Shown here in pieces: positions 16,593 to 25,519 of a DNA stretch of 64,000 nucleotides. The notes beneath the pieces are model-generated. The model saw nothing but the letters and a program-made list of their open reading frames with translations, was not told the DNA's origin and made no database searches. A program made the translations under genes and the position numbers. Every line of letters starts with the position of its first letter. The first letter of the stretch is position 1. This DNA is from CAZAQK01 sp046344715 (GTDB lineage: Bacteria; Pseudomonadota; Alphaproteobacteria; Rickettsiales; SXRF01): assembly GCA_046344715.1 (NCBI GenBank), contig JBKDKX010000008.1, positions 48,173 through 112,172 on the forward strand. The letters are read 5' to 3'.

Positions 16593-18581
16593 ATGGCAGA
16601 TTTATTCGCAAATAAGAAAAACACAAAGGAGACCTCTTATTCCGCAGAGGATATTGAGGTTCTAGAAGGCCTTGAGCCAGTGCGCCGCCGCCCGGGCATG
16701 TATATTGGCGGTACCGATGAAACCGCCATGCACCATCTGGTGAATGAGATTTTTGATAATGCGATGGACGAAGCCGTTGCCGGTTATGCCAGCACCATCG
16801 AATTTGAGATGAAACCGAATAATTTGATTATCATCCGTGATGACGGGCGTGGCATTCCCATCGACCCACACCCTAAATTCCCCAAGAAATCTGCACTGGA
16901 AGTCATTCTCACCATGCTGCATTCCGGCGGCAAATTCGGCGGTAAGGTGTATGATACATCGGGCGGCCTGCACGGTGTTGGTATTTCTGTGGTAAACGCA
17001 CTTTCGGACTATCTGGAAGTGGAAGTGGTGCGCAAAAAAGAAGTATACCGCCAGTCTTACAGCCGCGGCGAACCCACTACGAAACTAAAACACATAGGCA
17101 ATGATCCCAAAAGCAAAGGCGGCACAACAGTTGCCTTCACACCAGACCCTGACATTTTTGGCAAAACAGCCAAATTCAAACCGGAAAAATTATATAAGCT
17201 CGCCCGCTCCAAGGCATATTTATTCCGCGGCGTAGAAATTAAATGGATATGTGACCCATCGCTACTTGCGGAAGGTTCAGAAGTTCCCGCCAAAGATACC
17301 ATCCATTTCCCAGGCGGCTTGGGCGATTTCCTTGCCCAGCAAATGCATGGCCGTATGCCTGTGACTAACGAACCCTTCACCGGCGAGGCGGAACTTGCTG
17401 GCAATATGGGGCGCTGTGAGTGGGCCATTGACTGGCCAGCCGATGAAGAAACTTTTTCAAGCACCTATTGTAACACCATCCCTACACCGGAAGGTGGCAC
17501 GCATGAATCCGGCCTGCGCTCTGCGGTTACCAAAGGCATCAAGACTTACGGTGAACTGACCAATAACAAAAAAATCGCCGCAGCAACCGGTGATGACATT
17601 CTTGGCGGCGCAGTGGTGGTGCTGTCACTCTTCATGAAAAATCCACAATTCCAAGGGCAGACCAAAAACAAACTGGTGAATGTAGAAGCAGCCAAGCTGG
17701 TAGAAAATGCCATGCGCGACCATTTTGACCATTATATTTCCGGCAACACGGAAAATGCCAATCGCCTGATGGCCTATATCGGCCAACGTGTGGAAGAACG
17801 CCTAAAACGCAAACAGGAAAAAGAAGTAAGCCGCAAAGCCGCAACACAACGCCTGCGCCTGCCCGGCAAACTCGCCGATTGTTCGCGCTCAGCGCAAAAA
17901 GGCACCGAAATATTCATTGTGGAAGGTGATTCAGCGGGTGGCAGCGCAAAACAAGCGCGCAACCGCGAAACACAGGCTATATTGCCACTGCGCGGAAAAA
18001 TTTTAAACGTGGCCTCCGCATCGCTGGATAAAATTAAAGCCAATCAGGAACTCTCAGATTTAGTGCTGGCACTAGGCTGTGGCAGCGGTGTGCATTACAG
18101 CCGCGAGGCACTGCGCTATGAAAAAGTGATCATCATGACCGACGCGGACGTAGACGGCGCGCATATTGCATCACTTCTGATGACATTTTTCTATCAGGAA
18201 ATGCCAGAACTCATCAAACAAGGGCATTTATATCTGGCAAGACCACCACTCTACCGCATCACTATTTCCAACCAGACCTATTACGCGCAGGATGATAAGG
18301 AAAAAGATGAGGTCATCGCCAAATACAAAAAAGGCAATAGCCGCGTGGAAGTTGGCCGTTTCAAAGGTCTGGGTGAAATGACTCCGCCACAACTCAAAGA
18401 AACCACCATGCATCCGGGCAATCGTGTGCTGCTTCAGGTGCGTATTGAAGATGATGAGTTTGAAAGCACCGGCAAACGCGTGGATGAACTCATGGGCAAA
18501 AAGCCGGAGTTCCGCTTCCAGTTCATCTCCGAACAAACTGCAAACCGCGGCAATGAGATATTGGAAGCACTGGATGTTTGA
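16593..18581 (+). CDS. parE: DNA topoisomerase IV subunit B
   Basis: A 662-residue GHKL ATPase subunit of the chromosome decatenating type II topoisomerase. It has EGLEPVRRRPGMYIGGTD near residue 25, the ATPase motif EIFDNAMDEAVAG, GRGIPID, GLHGVGISVVNALS, and a Toprim domain with EGDSAGGSAKQARNR (about 445) and MTDADVDGAHIASLL (about 517). The alphaproteobacterial length and the absence of the GyrB 160-residue insertion favour ParE over GyrB. The gene stands alone behind a hairpin-rich leader; parC is not in the window. AT-rich sequence with T-runs follows the stop. Confidence 0.93.
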   Translation: MADLFANKKNTKETSYSAEDIEVLEGLEPVRRRPGMYIGGTDETAMHHLVNEIFDNAMDEAVAGYASTIEFEMKPNNLIIIRDDGRGIPIDPHPKFPKKSALEVILTMLHSGGKFGGKVYDTSGGLHGVGISVVNALSDYLEVEVVRKKEVYRQSYSRGEPTTKLKHIGNDPKSKGGTTVAFTPDPDIFGKTAKFKPEKLYKLARSKAYLFRGVEIKWICDPSLLAEGSEVPAKDTIHFPGGLGDFLAQQMHGRMPVTNEPFTGEAELAGNMGRCEWAIDWPADEETFSSTYCNTIPTPEGGTHESGLRSAVTKGIKTYGELTNNKKIAAATGDDILGGAVVVLSLFMKNPQFQGQTKNKLVNVEAAKLVENAMRDHFDHYISGNTENANRLMAYIGQRVEERLKRKQEKEVSRKAATQRLRLPGKLADCSRSAQKGTEIFIVEGDSAGGSAKQARNRETQAILPLRGKILNVASASLDKIKANQELSDLVLALGCGSGVHYSREALRYEKVIIMTDADVDGAHIASLLMTFFYQEMPELIKQGHLYLARPPLYRITISNQTYYAQDDKEKDEVIAKYKKGNSRVEVGRFKGLGEMTPPQLKETTMHPGNRVLLQVRIEDDEFESTGKRVDELMGKKPEFRFQFISEQTANRGNEILEALDV

Positions 18582-18687
18582 ACGGCAACATATTGTTTTA
18601 TAATAATAATATTTTTTTATATTTTTTCTTATTTTTTTAACCCCTATCTGGTAAATTATTACTGTAAATTAATTTATCGAGGGTGTT

Positions 18688-19023
18688 ATGTCTGATTCGC
18701 TTAGAGTCTTAAACGAGATGAGAAGAGACTTTCCTAATGATGTTAAGTTGCTCGTACAACAAGTCCTCACTGAAAATGAAAACTTAATAGACGGTGTAGC
18801 GTATGATAGACGTGAAGCAGCTGCTATGGAGAGAATCTCTGATGCTATTGGAAATATCATAAATAATTCCCCAAAGGGCATTGACGAACTTAGTGAAGTT
18901 ACTCTTGGTGAAGATAGCCCGCGCGCAATGATCTCTATGGAACTAAGCGCAATGAGCAAGCGCGTTGATCAAGGACATACTGCAAAATCAACAAAAACAC
19001 CACTTGGCGGGCAAGAAAGATAA
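18688..19023 (+). CDS. Hypothetical protein, 111 aa
   Basis: Unrecognised. Soluble, mostly helical, acidic in the first 90 residues with a basic tail (KSTKTPLGGQER). No signal peptide or membrane helix. A good Shine-Dalgarno (GAGGGTG) lies 4-10 nt upstream of ATG, supporting expression. It converges with the nucleotidyltransferase gene, the two stop codons adjoining at 19023/19024. Codon use is AT-richer than in neighbours, which may hint at recent acquisition. Confidence 0.55.
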   Translation: MSDSLRVLNEMRRDFPNDVKLLVQQVLTENENLIDGVAYDRREAAAMERISDAIGNIINNSPKGIDELSEVTLGEDSPRAMISMELSAMSKRVDQGHTAKSTKTPLGGQER

Positions 19024-19737
19024 TCAAGCCAAGCGCCTTACCTTCTGCATCTCCGGAATTTCCGTCTGCGCCCGCGCATAATCATGCGGCACGCCGATAT
19101 CAATAAAATATCCCACACCATCATAATAAGCTGGTAAAATCACTGGCGTTTGTGGATGTAAGAATTCCCGCTCGAAAGAAAATGATTCCTTCAGCGCGTG
19201 CCCTGCAAAAACATCCGGCGAGAGCACATAAAACCCCGCGCTGATAAGGCCAGCTTCTGCCTGCCCCAGCGTATCATATTGGCACACAATACCTGAGCGC
19301 GTATGCAACTGGCTGTACCGGCTGCAATCTACCACCTCGAATGTTGCAAGTGTTGCAAGCCGCCTTAGTTTGATGTGATGCTGCATCATGCTCTGATAAT
19401 TTAACTGCACCAGCGAATCACCATTTAATACAAATACTGGATCCTTTGGATTTAGTTTCTCCATAGCAAGGCGAATGGCACCACCTGTGCCAAGCGGTTT
19501 CGATTCTATCGAATAAAGCAAATCAATACCTGCGAAGCGATGCCCAAAATACGTGTGAATCTCATCGGCTTTATGGTGCAGGCTGAGCACCGCTTTTATA
19601 ACGCCCTGCCCTGCCATATATTCAAGCAACCAGCATAGGAACGGGCGGCCAGCAACCATCGCCATAGGCTTCGGCACATCACCGGTGACGGATTTAAGCC
19701 TCGTACCAAACCCACCTGCAAGAATAATTGCTTGCAT
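19024..19737 (-). CDS. Sugar-1-phosphate nucleotidyltransferase (HddC-like)
   Basis: A 237-residue GT-A nucleotidyltransferase. MQAIILAGGFGTRLKSVTGDVPKPMAMVAGRPFL carries the nucleotide loop and PKPM lysine, FVLNGDSLVQLNY the metal-binding aspartate, and VGYFIDIGVPHDYARAQ the second metal-binding DIG motif. It resembles D-glycero-D-manno-heptose 1-phosphate guanylyl/cytidylyltransferase HddC and MurNAc-1-P uridylyltransferase MurU; LPS or S-layer heptose activation is the best guess. Not next to heptose genes here. A palindromic repeat lies immediately upstream. Confidence 0.85.
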   Translation of the reverse strand: MQAIILAGGFGTRLKSVTGDVPKPMAMVAGRPFLCWLLEYMAGQGVIKAVLSLHHKADEIHTYFGHRFAGIDLLYSIESKPLGTGGAIRLAMEKLNPKDPVFVLNGDSLVQLNYQSMMQHHIKLRRLATLATFEVVDCSRYSQLHTRSGIVCQYDTLGQAEAGLISAGFYVLSPDVFAGHALKESFSFEREFLHPQTPVILPAYYDGVGYFIDIGVPHDYARAQTEIPEMQKVRRLA

Positions 19738-19750
19738 ACATGTCCTGCAT

Positions 19751-19815
19751 TTTTGTCATTCTGAGCACAGCGAAGAATCTTTTTGAGATCCTTCACTACG
19801 TTCAGGATGACAAAA
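19751..19815. repeat. Palindromic repeat element (GTCATTCTGAGC type)
   Basis: TTTTGTCATTCTGAGC (19751-19766) and GTTCAGGATGACAAAA (19800-19815) form imperfect inverted arms around AGCGAAGAATCTTTTTGAGATCC-like sequence. A related element lies at 51031-51105. It sits in the region between the divergent nucleotidyltransferase and aminopeptidase genes. Confidence 0.75.
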
Positions 19816-19953
19816 CTGGATTGCTTCGCTACGCTCTCGAGTGACGTTATGGGATATGTTTTACTTTGGCACATTGCTTTTTAGCAAATGCAAAAAACTG
19901 AAAAATACATATTCTATCAATAAGTTATAAATTAAATAAATATACAACCATAT

Positions 19954-21336
19954 ATGAAACAGCCATTCCCGATTCTTTCTAAAAGCAATAGCGCAACACC
20001 CATCGATCTGGTGACGCAAAGGCAATTGAGCGCATGGATAAAAAAGCAATCCGCGCAAGCAAAACACTGGCTTGAGGCTAACCAGTTTAAGGCCGCGCAT
20101 GGCGATGCGTGTTTACTGCCAGATACCAATGGAAAAATTGAACGCGTGGTATGTGGTGTGGATGAACCACTGAATATATGGAGCATCGCGCACCTGCCCA
20201 CACGCCTGCCAGTTGCCACCTATGCACTTGCGGGAAAATTCAGCAAAGAAGACGCCACACAGCTTGCTCTCGGCTGGGCACTATCCTGTTACCATTTCAA
20301 AAAATACAAGAAGAATGGCAAGACCTATGCATCACTGGTGCAGCCAACTGGTTGCGACCTTGCTTATGTAAAATCCTTGGCGGAAGGCATGTGCTGGGCG
20401 CGTGACCTCATCAACACCCCCGCCAACGACATGACCCCAGAGGCTCTGGCCAAAGAAGCCGCAGACTGGGGCAAAGAAGCCGGTGGCAAAGTAACCGTGA
20501 TAAAAGGCGACGCACTGCTTAAGCAAAACTACCCGATGATTTATACCGTAGGCAAAGCCAGCAGCGTGCCCCCTCACCTCGTTGATATTCGCTTCCCTAA
20601 AAAAGGTGCGAAGAAGGTAACGCTGGTGGGCAAAGGCGTGTGCTTTGATTCCGGCGGGTTGGATATAAAACCCACTTCCGGCATGAAGATGATGAAAAAA
20701 GACATGGGCGGTGCGGCAGCACTCCTTGCCCTTGCCAAAACCATTATCGATACCAAGCTTAAAGTTGAGCTTCGCGTGTTGCTACCTATTGTCGAAAACG
20801 CAGTGGCCGGAAATGCCATGCGCCCGCTGGATATTGTGCCGACGCGCAAAGGCATCACGGTAGAAATCGGCAACACCGATGCTGAAGGCCGCCTGATACT
20901 CTGCGATGCGCTTTTTGAAGCAGATTCTGAAAAGCCAGATATGATAATCGACTGCGCTACACTCACAGGTGCCGCGCGCGTGGCACTGGGTGCCGATGTG
21001 CCAGCGTTTTTTACGCCGGATGATAATCTTGCTGCATCCCTTCAAAAACACAGTAATGCGCAATATGACCCGCTATGGAGATTACCGCTGCATAAAGCGT
21101 ATCGCGGTATGCTTGATTGCAGCACAGCCGATTTAAGCAATGACCCAGACAGCAGCTATGGCGGGGCAATTACCGCAGCCTTGTATTTGCAGGAATTTGT
21201 GACTAATACTAGCGCGTGGATTCATGTAGACATGATGGCATGGAACTTGAATACCCGCCCGGGCAGGCCACAAGGTGGTGAAGCTATGGCAGTACGCGCA
21301 CTTTATGGATTATTGAAGGAAAAATATGGCAAATAA
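19954..21336 (+). CDS. Leucyl aminopeptidase family (M17) metallopeptidase
   Basis: A 460-residue cytosolic aminopeptidase. The C-terminal catalytic half shows VGKGVCFDSGGLDIKP (Lys and Asp ligands, about 226), MKKDMGGAAA, and NTDAEGRLILCDAL (about 306, Asp/Glu ligands and Arg), all diagnostic for M17 with two metal ions. The N-terminal macrodomain-like part is divergent. Matches the PepB/PepA-like group typical of alphaproteobacteria. It overlaps the start of the MarR gene by 11 nt. Confidence 0.93.
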   Translation: MKQPFPILSKSNSATPIDLVTQRQLSAWIKKQSAQAKHWLEANQFKAAHGDACLLPDTNGKIERVVCGVDEPLNIWSIAHLPTRLPVATYALAGKFSKEDATQLALGWALSCYHFKKYKKNGKTYASLVQPTGCDLAYVKSLAEGMCWARDLINTPANDMTPEALAKEAADWGKEAGGKVTVIKGDALLKQNYPMIYTVGKASSVPPHLVDIRFPKKGAKKVTLVGKGVCFDSGGLDIKPTSGMKMMKKDMGGAAALLALAKTIIDTKLKVELRVLLPIVENAVAGNAMRPLDIVPTRKGITVEIGNTDAEGRLILCDALFEADSEKPDMIIDCATLTGAARVALGADVPAFFTPDDNLAASLQKHSNAQYDPLWRLPLHKAYRGMLDCSTADLSNDPDSSYGGAITAALYLQEFVTNTSAWIHVDMMAWNLNTRPGRPQGGEAMAVRALYGLLKEKYGK

Positions 21337-21691
21337 AGTTGAAAAAATATCCTCTCCAAAAACCAAGAAGGCTCTTACCTTCTGGCAAGGCGTCAATACC
21401 ATTGCGTTGCAACGTATGCCGGTAGATTTATCGGCGCGCCAGACAAGCACGCTTTTGCACATATACCTGAACGCTGAACCCCATACGATAAAAAGCCTCT
21501 CTGAAATACTTGAAATGTCTAAGCCCGCCATATGCCGTGCCATTGACGCGCTGGAAGCAGCAAAGCTAGTGAAACGTACCATCGATAAGAATGATCGCCG
21601 AAATGTGCTGATTACACGAACGGCCAAAGGCACAGCTTACGTTCAGGAATTTGCCGATATTATCATGCTGGCCTCTAAAGAGGCGGCGTAA
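21326..21691 (+). CDS. MarR-family transcriptional regulator
   Basis: A 121-residue winged-helix protein. IKSLSEILEMSKPAICRAIDALEAAKLVKRTIDKNDRRNVLI contains the helix-turn-helix (about 52-75) and the DxRxxx wing, the MarR signature. It is short at the N-terminus compared with MarR (about 140 residues), so dimer helices may be reduced. The stop abuts the next ATG (TAAATG), giving translational coupling to the GYF_2 membrane protein. Ligand unknown. Confidence 0.85.
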   Translation: MANKVEKISSPKTKKALTFWQGVNTIALQRMPVDLSARQTSTLLHIYLNAEPHTIKSLSEILEMSKPAICRAIDALEAAKLVKRTIDKNDRRNVLITRTAKGTAYVQEFADIIMLASKEAA

Positions 21692-22495
21692 ATGAGCACT
21701 GACTATTATGTAGTCACCAATGGTCAGAAAGAAGGACCGCTGGATATGCTCACCATCATGCGACGCGTGCGTGCCGGAAAAATAAAACCGGATACAGAAA
21801 TTTTTATTGGTGATTCTGAATTTTCTAAACGCGCCGATGTCATTGATGAAATCAGCCCGTTCTTCCTGCGCTTGCTGGAAGGACCGAAAGATGCGCGGGC
21901 ATTGCCGGGCAAAGCCAGCCTTGGCGCATTACTGAGAGCCGGATGGTCATTTACAATAGAACACAATATCATGACGGTGTACGCCGGTGGCATGTTGCTT
22001 ATGCTGCTCATGTTAACATTGGTTATTTCATCACAGATTGGGGTGTATGCTGGACTCTTTGTCAGCTGGTGCATATTTATGGTATTGCACAATATGTATT
22101 TTGTATTTGCAATGCGATTCTTCCGAGGCCAGACATTTGGCGACGATTTTATCAACCTGCAACTTGCTCCAGCCCTTGCTACTATTTTACTAAGCAGCTT
22201 ACTTCTTGCTGCAATAATTGCCGGAGGTATTGCATTATTCATCGTACCTGGTGTACTAGCAGCGACTTTCTTTATTTTTGTTCCCATACTATTGCTGGAT
22301 ACACATTGCAGTATTCCTCAGGCATTCAAAAAATCATACCGCATGGTAAAGAGCGCAGGTGCACAGCATATAATCACGCTAAATATGCTGCTTGCGCTCC
22401 ATTTGCTCTGTTTTGCACTGATTATACCGGTTCCACTGACGCTTCCTATCATTATCGCCGCCTTGTGTGAAATGTACGAAAAGTTATCCACATAA
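21692..22495 (+). CDS. GYF_2-domain multi-pass membrane protein
   Basis: Residues 1-60 (YYVVTNGQKEGPLDMLTIMRRV..IKPDTEIFIGD) match the GYF_2 fold, thought to bind proline-rich or peptide partners at the cytoplasmic side. From about residue 90 there are five or six hydrophobic helices, resembling the glycerophosphoryl diester phosphodiesterase-type or DUF975-like membrane domains. Function unknown. The last codons (AAG TTA TCC ACA TAA) are part of a palindromic/DnaA-box region that follows. Confidence 0.75.
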   Translation: MSTDYYVVTNGQKEGPLDMLTIMRRVRAGKIKPDTEIFIGDSEFSKRADVIDEISPFFLRLLEGPKDARALPGKASLGALLRAGWSFTIEHNIMTVYAGGMLLMLLMLTLVISSQIGVYAGLFVSWCIFMVLHNMYFVFAMRFFRGQTFGDDFINLQLAPALATILLSSLLLAAIIAGGIALFIVPGVLAATFFIFVPILLLDTHCSIPQAFKKSYRMVKSAGAQHIITLNMLLALHLLCFALIIPVPLTLPIIIAALCEMYEKLST

Positions 22496-22558
22496 CCTCC
22501 CCAAAACCATCCGCCTGTGGATAAGTTTGGGATAACTTTTTTATTATTTTTATCTACA
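22479..22558 (+). promoter_or_regulatory. Terminator-like hairpin with two consensus DnaA boxes
   Basis: AAAAGTTATCC (22479-22489) pairs perfectly with GGATAACTTTT (22530-22540), which is followed by a T-run, so a factor-independent terminator is possible. Inside, TTATCCACA (22484-22492) and TGTGGATAA (22516-22524) are two perfect inverted DnaA boxes, and TTATCTACA (22550-22558) is a one-mismatch third. The inner and outer pairings share TTATCC and exclude each other. Confidence 0.55.
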
Positions 22559-22772
22559 CAAGGAAAAGTGCGGAGATGTATAAAATCGTCTACGCGTCAA
22601 TAAAAATATTTTTATGGAAACGCTTGTAATCATTCTCGAAAAATGATTTTTATCTCATATGTAGGAAAAAAATTCCTATTTTTAACAAAAAAATAACTTT
22701 TGTGGCCTATTCTGGCCTTAACAACAAAAGGAAAAGGCCTGTCACCAAGGCTAAAAGGGAGACTAAACAATT
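22496..22772. other. AT-rich gene-free region before the flagellar operon
   Basis: 277 nt with no credible coding frame and long A/T runs (22537-22551, 22600-22612, 22666-22692). It should contain the fliF operon promoter. I looked for a sigma-54 -24/-12 pattern (GG-N10-GC) and found no convincing one; TGGCCTATTCTGGCC near 22702 is a near miss. The DnaA-box part is listed separately. Confidence 0.6.
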
Positions 22773-24464
22773 ATGGCAATAGGCGACACATTAAAGGGCA
22801 TGGGAAAATCAAAGCTAGGCGCAATGCTTGCTGTTGCAATGCTCAGCATTGGATTTTTTGTAGTGATCACATTCCGCTTCACCGATGCCAATATGGTGCC
22901 GCTTTATACCAATCTTTCACTAGATGACAGCGCAAAAATAGTTGCAGAACTGGATAAAACCAGCACACCTTATGAACTTGTATCCGGCGGCACACAAATC
23001 ATGGTACCCTCAGACCGTGTCCTTCGCCTGCGTATGACCATGGCTGAACAACGACTTCCCTCCGTTGGATCCGTGGTGGGTTATGAAATTTTTGACCGAT
23101 CAGAATCTTTCGGCAGTTCGAACTTTGTCATGAACATCAATATGGTTCGCGCACTCGAAGGCGAGCTTTCACGCACCATCGGCTCTATCTCTGGTATTGA
23201 ATCAGCGCGTGTACATCTCGTTATGCCAAAACGTGAATTATTCACCCGTGAAAAAGACAAACCAAGTGCATCGGTGACTATAAAAATGGCAGGTGGGCGC
23301 AGTATCGAGCGCTCAGAAGTAACCGCCATATCACATCTGGTCGCGTCTGCGGTACCAGGGCTTGAAGCCAAGAAAGTCACCATTGTAGATGCGCATGGCA
23401 AGCTGCTTGCACGCGGCGATGGTGATGATGGAATGGATGCATCCGCAAGCACAGCACAGGAATACCGCACTAATTATGAAACGCGTATGCAGCATATGCT
23501 GGAAGATTTACTAGAGAAAGTAATCGGCACGGGGAAAGTGCGTGTACAGGTTGCCGCCGATATGAATTTTGACCGTATCGTAACAAATTCTGAGAAATAC
23601 GATCCGGATGGACAGGTGGCACGCTCCACACAATCCACAACAGAACGCGAAGATGCAAAAGAAGCAAGCGGTGCGGATGCCGTATCTGTAAAAGAAAACC
23701 TCCCGGGCGAAGGCTCAGAAGGTAGCGCAGGCAATAACAGCAATCGTGCAACCGAACGCACTGATGAAACCACAAATTACGAAATATCCAAAACTGTACA
23801 GAATCATATTCGCGAAGGCGGCACGGTGAATAAACTCTCCGTTGCAGTTTTGGTCGACGGCACATACACAGAAGATGCCGAAGGCAACAAAACCTACGCG
23901 CCACGGCCTGATGAAGAGCTGAAAAAGCTCAAAACACTCATTGCATCAGCAATTGGTTTTGACGAAAAACGTGGTGATGTAATAGAGCTGGTAAATATGA
24001 AATTCTCTGGTGAGATGCCAGAAATTGGCGAAGAGTCCGTCTTTGAACGCTTCAAACTTGAAATGCAGAGCATCATACAAACACTTATCATCGCCGTAGT
24101 CGCTATACTTGCGATCATGTTAGTACTGCGTCCTGCTGTTATCCAGCTTTCACGTCAGGGACAGTCACCGTCTGATTATGTGTCCGGTGAATTAGCGGCG
24201 CTCGAAGCACCAGCAGGCATGAGTATGGGCACTATGAGTGCCCCCGCGGGCAGACTTCCTGCGGCACCAGGCATAGCACCGGCACCAGCGGCTGGAATGC
24301 CTGGCGGCCCTGCTGCATCGCAAGAGCCCGAATTGATGATTGACGTAGCCAACATTAAGGGCGGCATGAAATCGTCATCCGTAAAGAAAATAAATGAAAT
24401 TGTGCAGCAATATCCGGAAGAGACAATGAATGTCTTGCGTCAGTGGATTATAAAGCAGGCATAA
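22773..24464 (+). CDS. fliF: Flagellar MS-ring protein FliF
   Basis: A 563-residue inner membrane protein forming the MS ring, base of the flagellar rotor and export housing. Membrane helices lie at about 22-40 and 430-455. The YscJ/FliF ring-building domains (VPLYTNLSLDDSAKIVAELDKTSTPYEL, and RALEGELSRTIGSISGIESARVHLVMPKRELF) are intact. The C-terminal tail (SSVKKINEIVQQYPEETMNVLRQWI) is the FliG-binding segment. A Met/Pro/Ala-rich stretch precedes it. First gene of the cluster; fliG follows after 16 nt. Confidence 0.97.
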   Translation: MAIGDTLKGMGKSKLGAMLAVAMLSIGFFVVITFRFTDANMVPLYTNLSLDDSAKIVAELDKTSTPYELVSGGTQIMVPSDRVLRLRMTMAEQRLPSVGSVVGYEIFDRSESFGSSNFVMNINMVRALEGELSRTIGSISGIESARVHLVMPKRELFTREKDKPSASVTIKMAGGRSIERSEVTAISHLVASAVPGLEAKKVTIVDAHGKLLARGDGDDGMDASASTAQEYRTNYETRMQHMLEDLLEKVIGTGKVRVQVAADMNFDRIVTNSEKYDPDGQVARSTQSTTEREDAKEASGADAVSVKENLPGEGSEGSAGNNSNRATERTDETTNYEISKTVQNHIREGGTVNKLSVAVLVDGTYTEDAEGNKTYAPRPDEELKKLKTLIASAIGFDEKRGDVIELVNMKFSGEMPEIGEESVFERFKLEMQSIIQTLIIAVVAILAIMLVLRPAVIQLSRQGQSPSDYVSGELAALEAPAGMSMGTMSAPAGRLPAAPGIAPAPAAGMPGGPAASQEPELMIDVANIKGGMKSSSVKKINEIVQQYPEETMNVLRQWIIKQA

Positions 24465-24480
24465 GGAAGGAGGAAAGTTT

Positions 24481-25509
24481 ATGGCACCACCAAAAGATGC
24501 AAAAGACGAATATAGAAGATTAAACGGAACGCAAAAAGCGGCGATATTTCTTATGTCGGTCGGCGAAGAAGTAGCTGTCAAACTATTCTCCATGATGGAT
24601 GATGAAGAAATCCGTGAAATCTCCGGCATTATGTCATCTCTTGGACAAGTCAATGCCGGAATGGTCGAACAGCTATATGCTGATTTTGCTGAAAGAGTCT
24701 CGGCATCAGATGCGGTTGTCGGTAACCATGATTCAACAGAAAGGCTGCTTGTAAAAGCACTGGGCAAAGGCCGTGTGGACACCATCATGGAAGAAATTCG
24801 AGGCCCTGCGGGTCGCACCACATGGGATAAACTCGGCAATGTAAGTGAAGAAGTGCTCGCAAATTTCCTTAAAAATGAATACCCACAAACCATTGCCGTG
24901 GTTCTGTCTAAGATTCGTTCAGATCATGCGGCAAAAGTGTTGATGAACATGCCGGAAGAACTCACCACCGAAGTCATTCTTCGTATGCTCTCCATGGAAT
25001 CTGTAAAAAAAGATGTAATGGATGGTATTGAAAAAACCTTGCGCATGGAATTTATGACCAACCTTGCTAAACGTCAGAGTCGCGACAGCCACGAATTACT
25101 GGCGGAAATCTTCAACAACTTCGACCGCAACGCCGAAGCTAAATTCATGGGCAAGCTGGAAGAACGCAATGCAGAATCCGCCGAACGCGTACGCGCACTC
25201 ATGTTTACCTTTGAAGATCTGGCTAAAATCGACAGCTCCGGTATTCAGGTATTACTGCGTGCTGCCGATAAAGATAAACTGGCGACAGCACTCAAAGGCG
25301 CATCTGAGCGCATTAAAGAGCTTTTCTTTGGTGCCATGTCTGAACGTGCGGCAAAAATTCTGAAAGAAGATATGGCGTCCATGGGGCCTGTGCGTATCAA
25401 AGACGTAGATGAGGCACAGATGCACATCGTAGGCATTGCAAAAGATTTAGCTGGCAAAGGCGAAATTGTAATCGCAAGCGACAGCGAAGACGAACAATTA
25501 ATCTACTAA
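24481..25509 (+). CDS. fliG: Flagellar motor switch protein FliG
   Basis: A 342-residue C-ring protein that couples stator torque to rotation. It has N-terminal LNGTQKAAIFLMSVGEEVA, a middle domain with NEYPQTIAVVLSKIRSDHAAKVLMNMP, and a C-terminal torque domain with FTFEDLAKIDSSGIQVLLRAADKDKLATALKG and the charged ridge around AKILKEDM. A strong ribosome site (AAGGAAGGAGG) lies in the short gap after fliF. Confidence 0.97.
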   Translation: MAPPKDAKDEYRRLNGTQKAAIFLMSVGEEVAVKLFSMMDDEEIREISGIMSSLGQVNAGMVEQLYADFAERVSASDAVVGNHDSTERLLVKALGKGRVDTIMEEIRGPAGRTTWDKLGNVSEEVLANFLKNEYPQTIAVVLSKIRSDHAAKVLMNMPEELTTEVILRMLSMESVKKDVMDGIEKTLRMEFMTNLAKRQSRDSHELLAEIFNNFDRNAEAKFMGKLEERNAESAERVRALMFTFEDLAKIDSSGIQVLLRAADKDKLATALKGASERIKELFFGAMSERAAKILKEDMASMGPVRIKDVDEAQMHIVGIAKDLAGKGEIVIASDSEDEQLIY

Positions 25510-25519
25510 GGTATCATAA

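Noticed and set aside
22700..22720. Sigma-54 promoter before fliF (TGGCCTATTCTGGCC)
   Set aside because: The -12 element does not carry GC at the right spacing; only half of the consensus is present.
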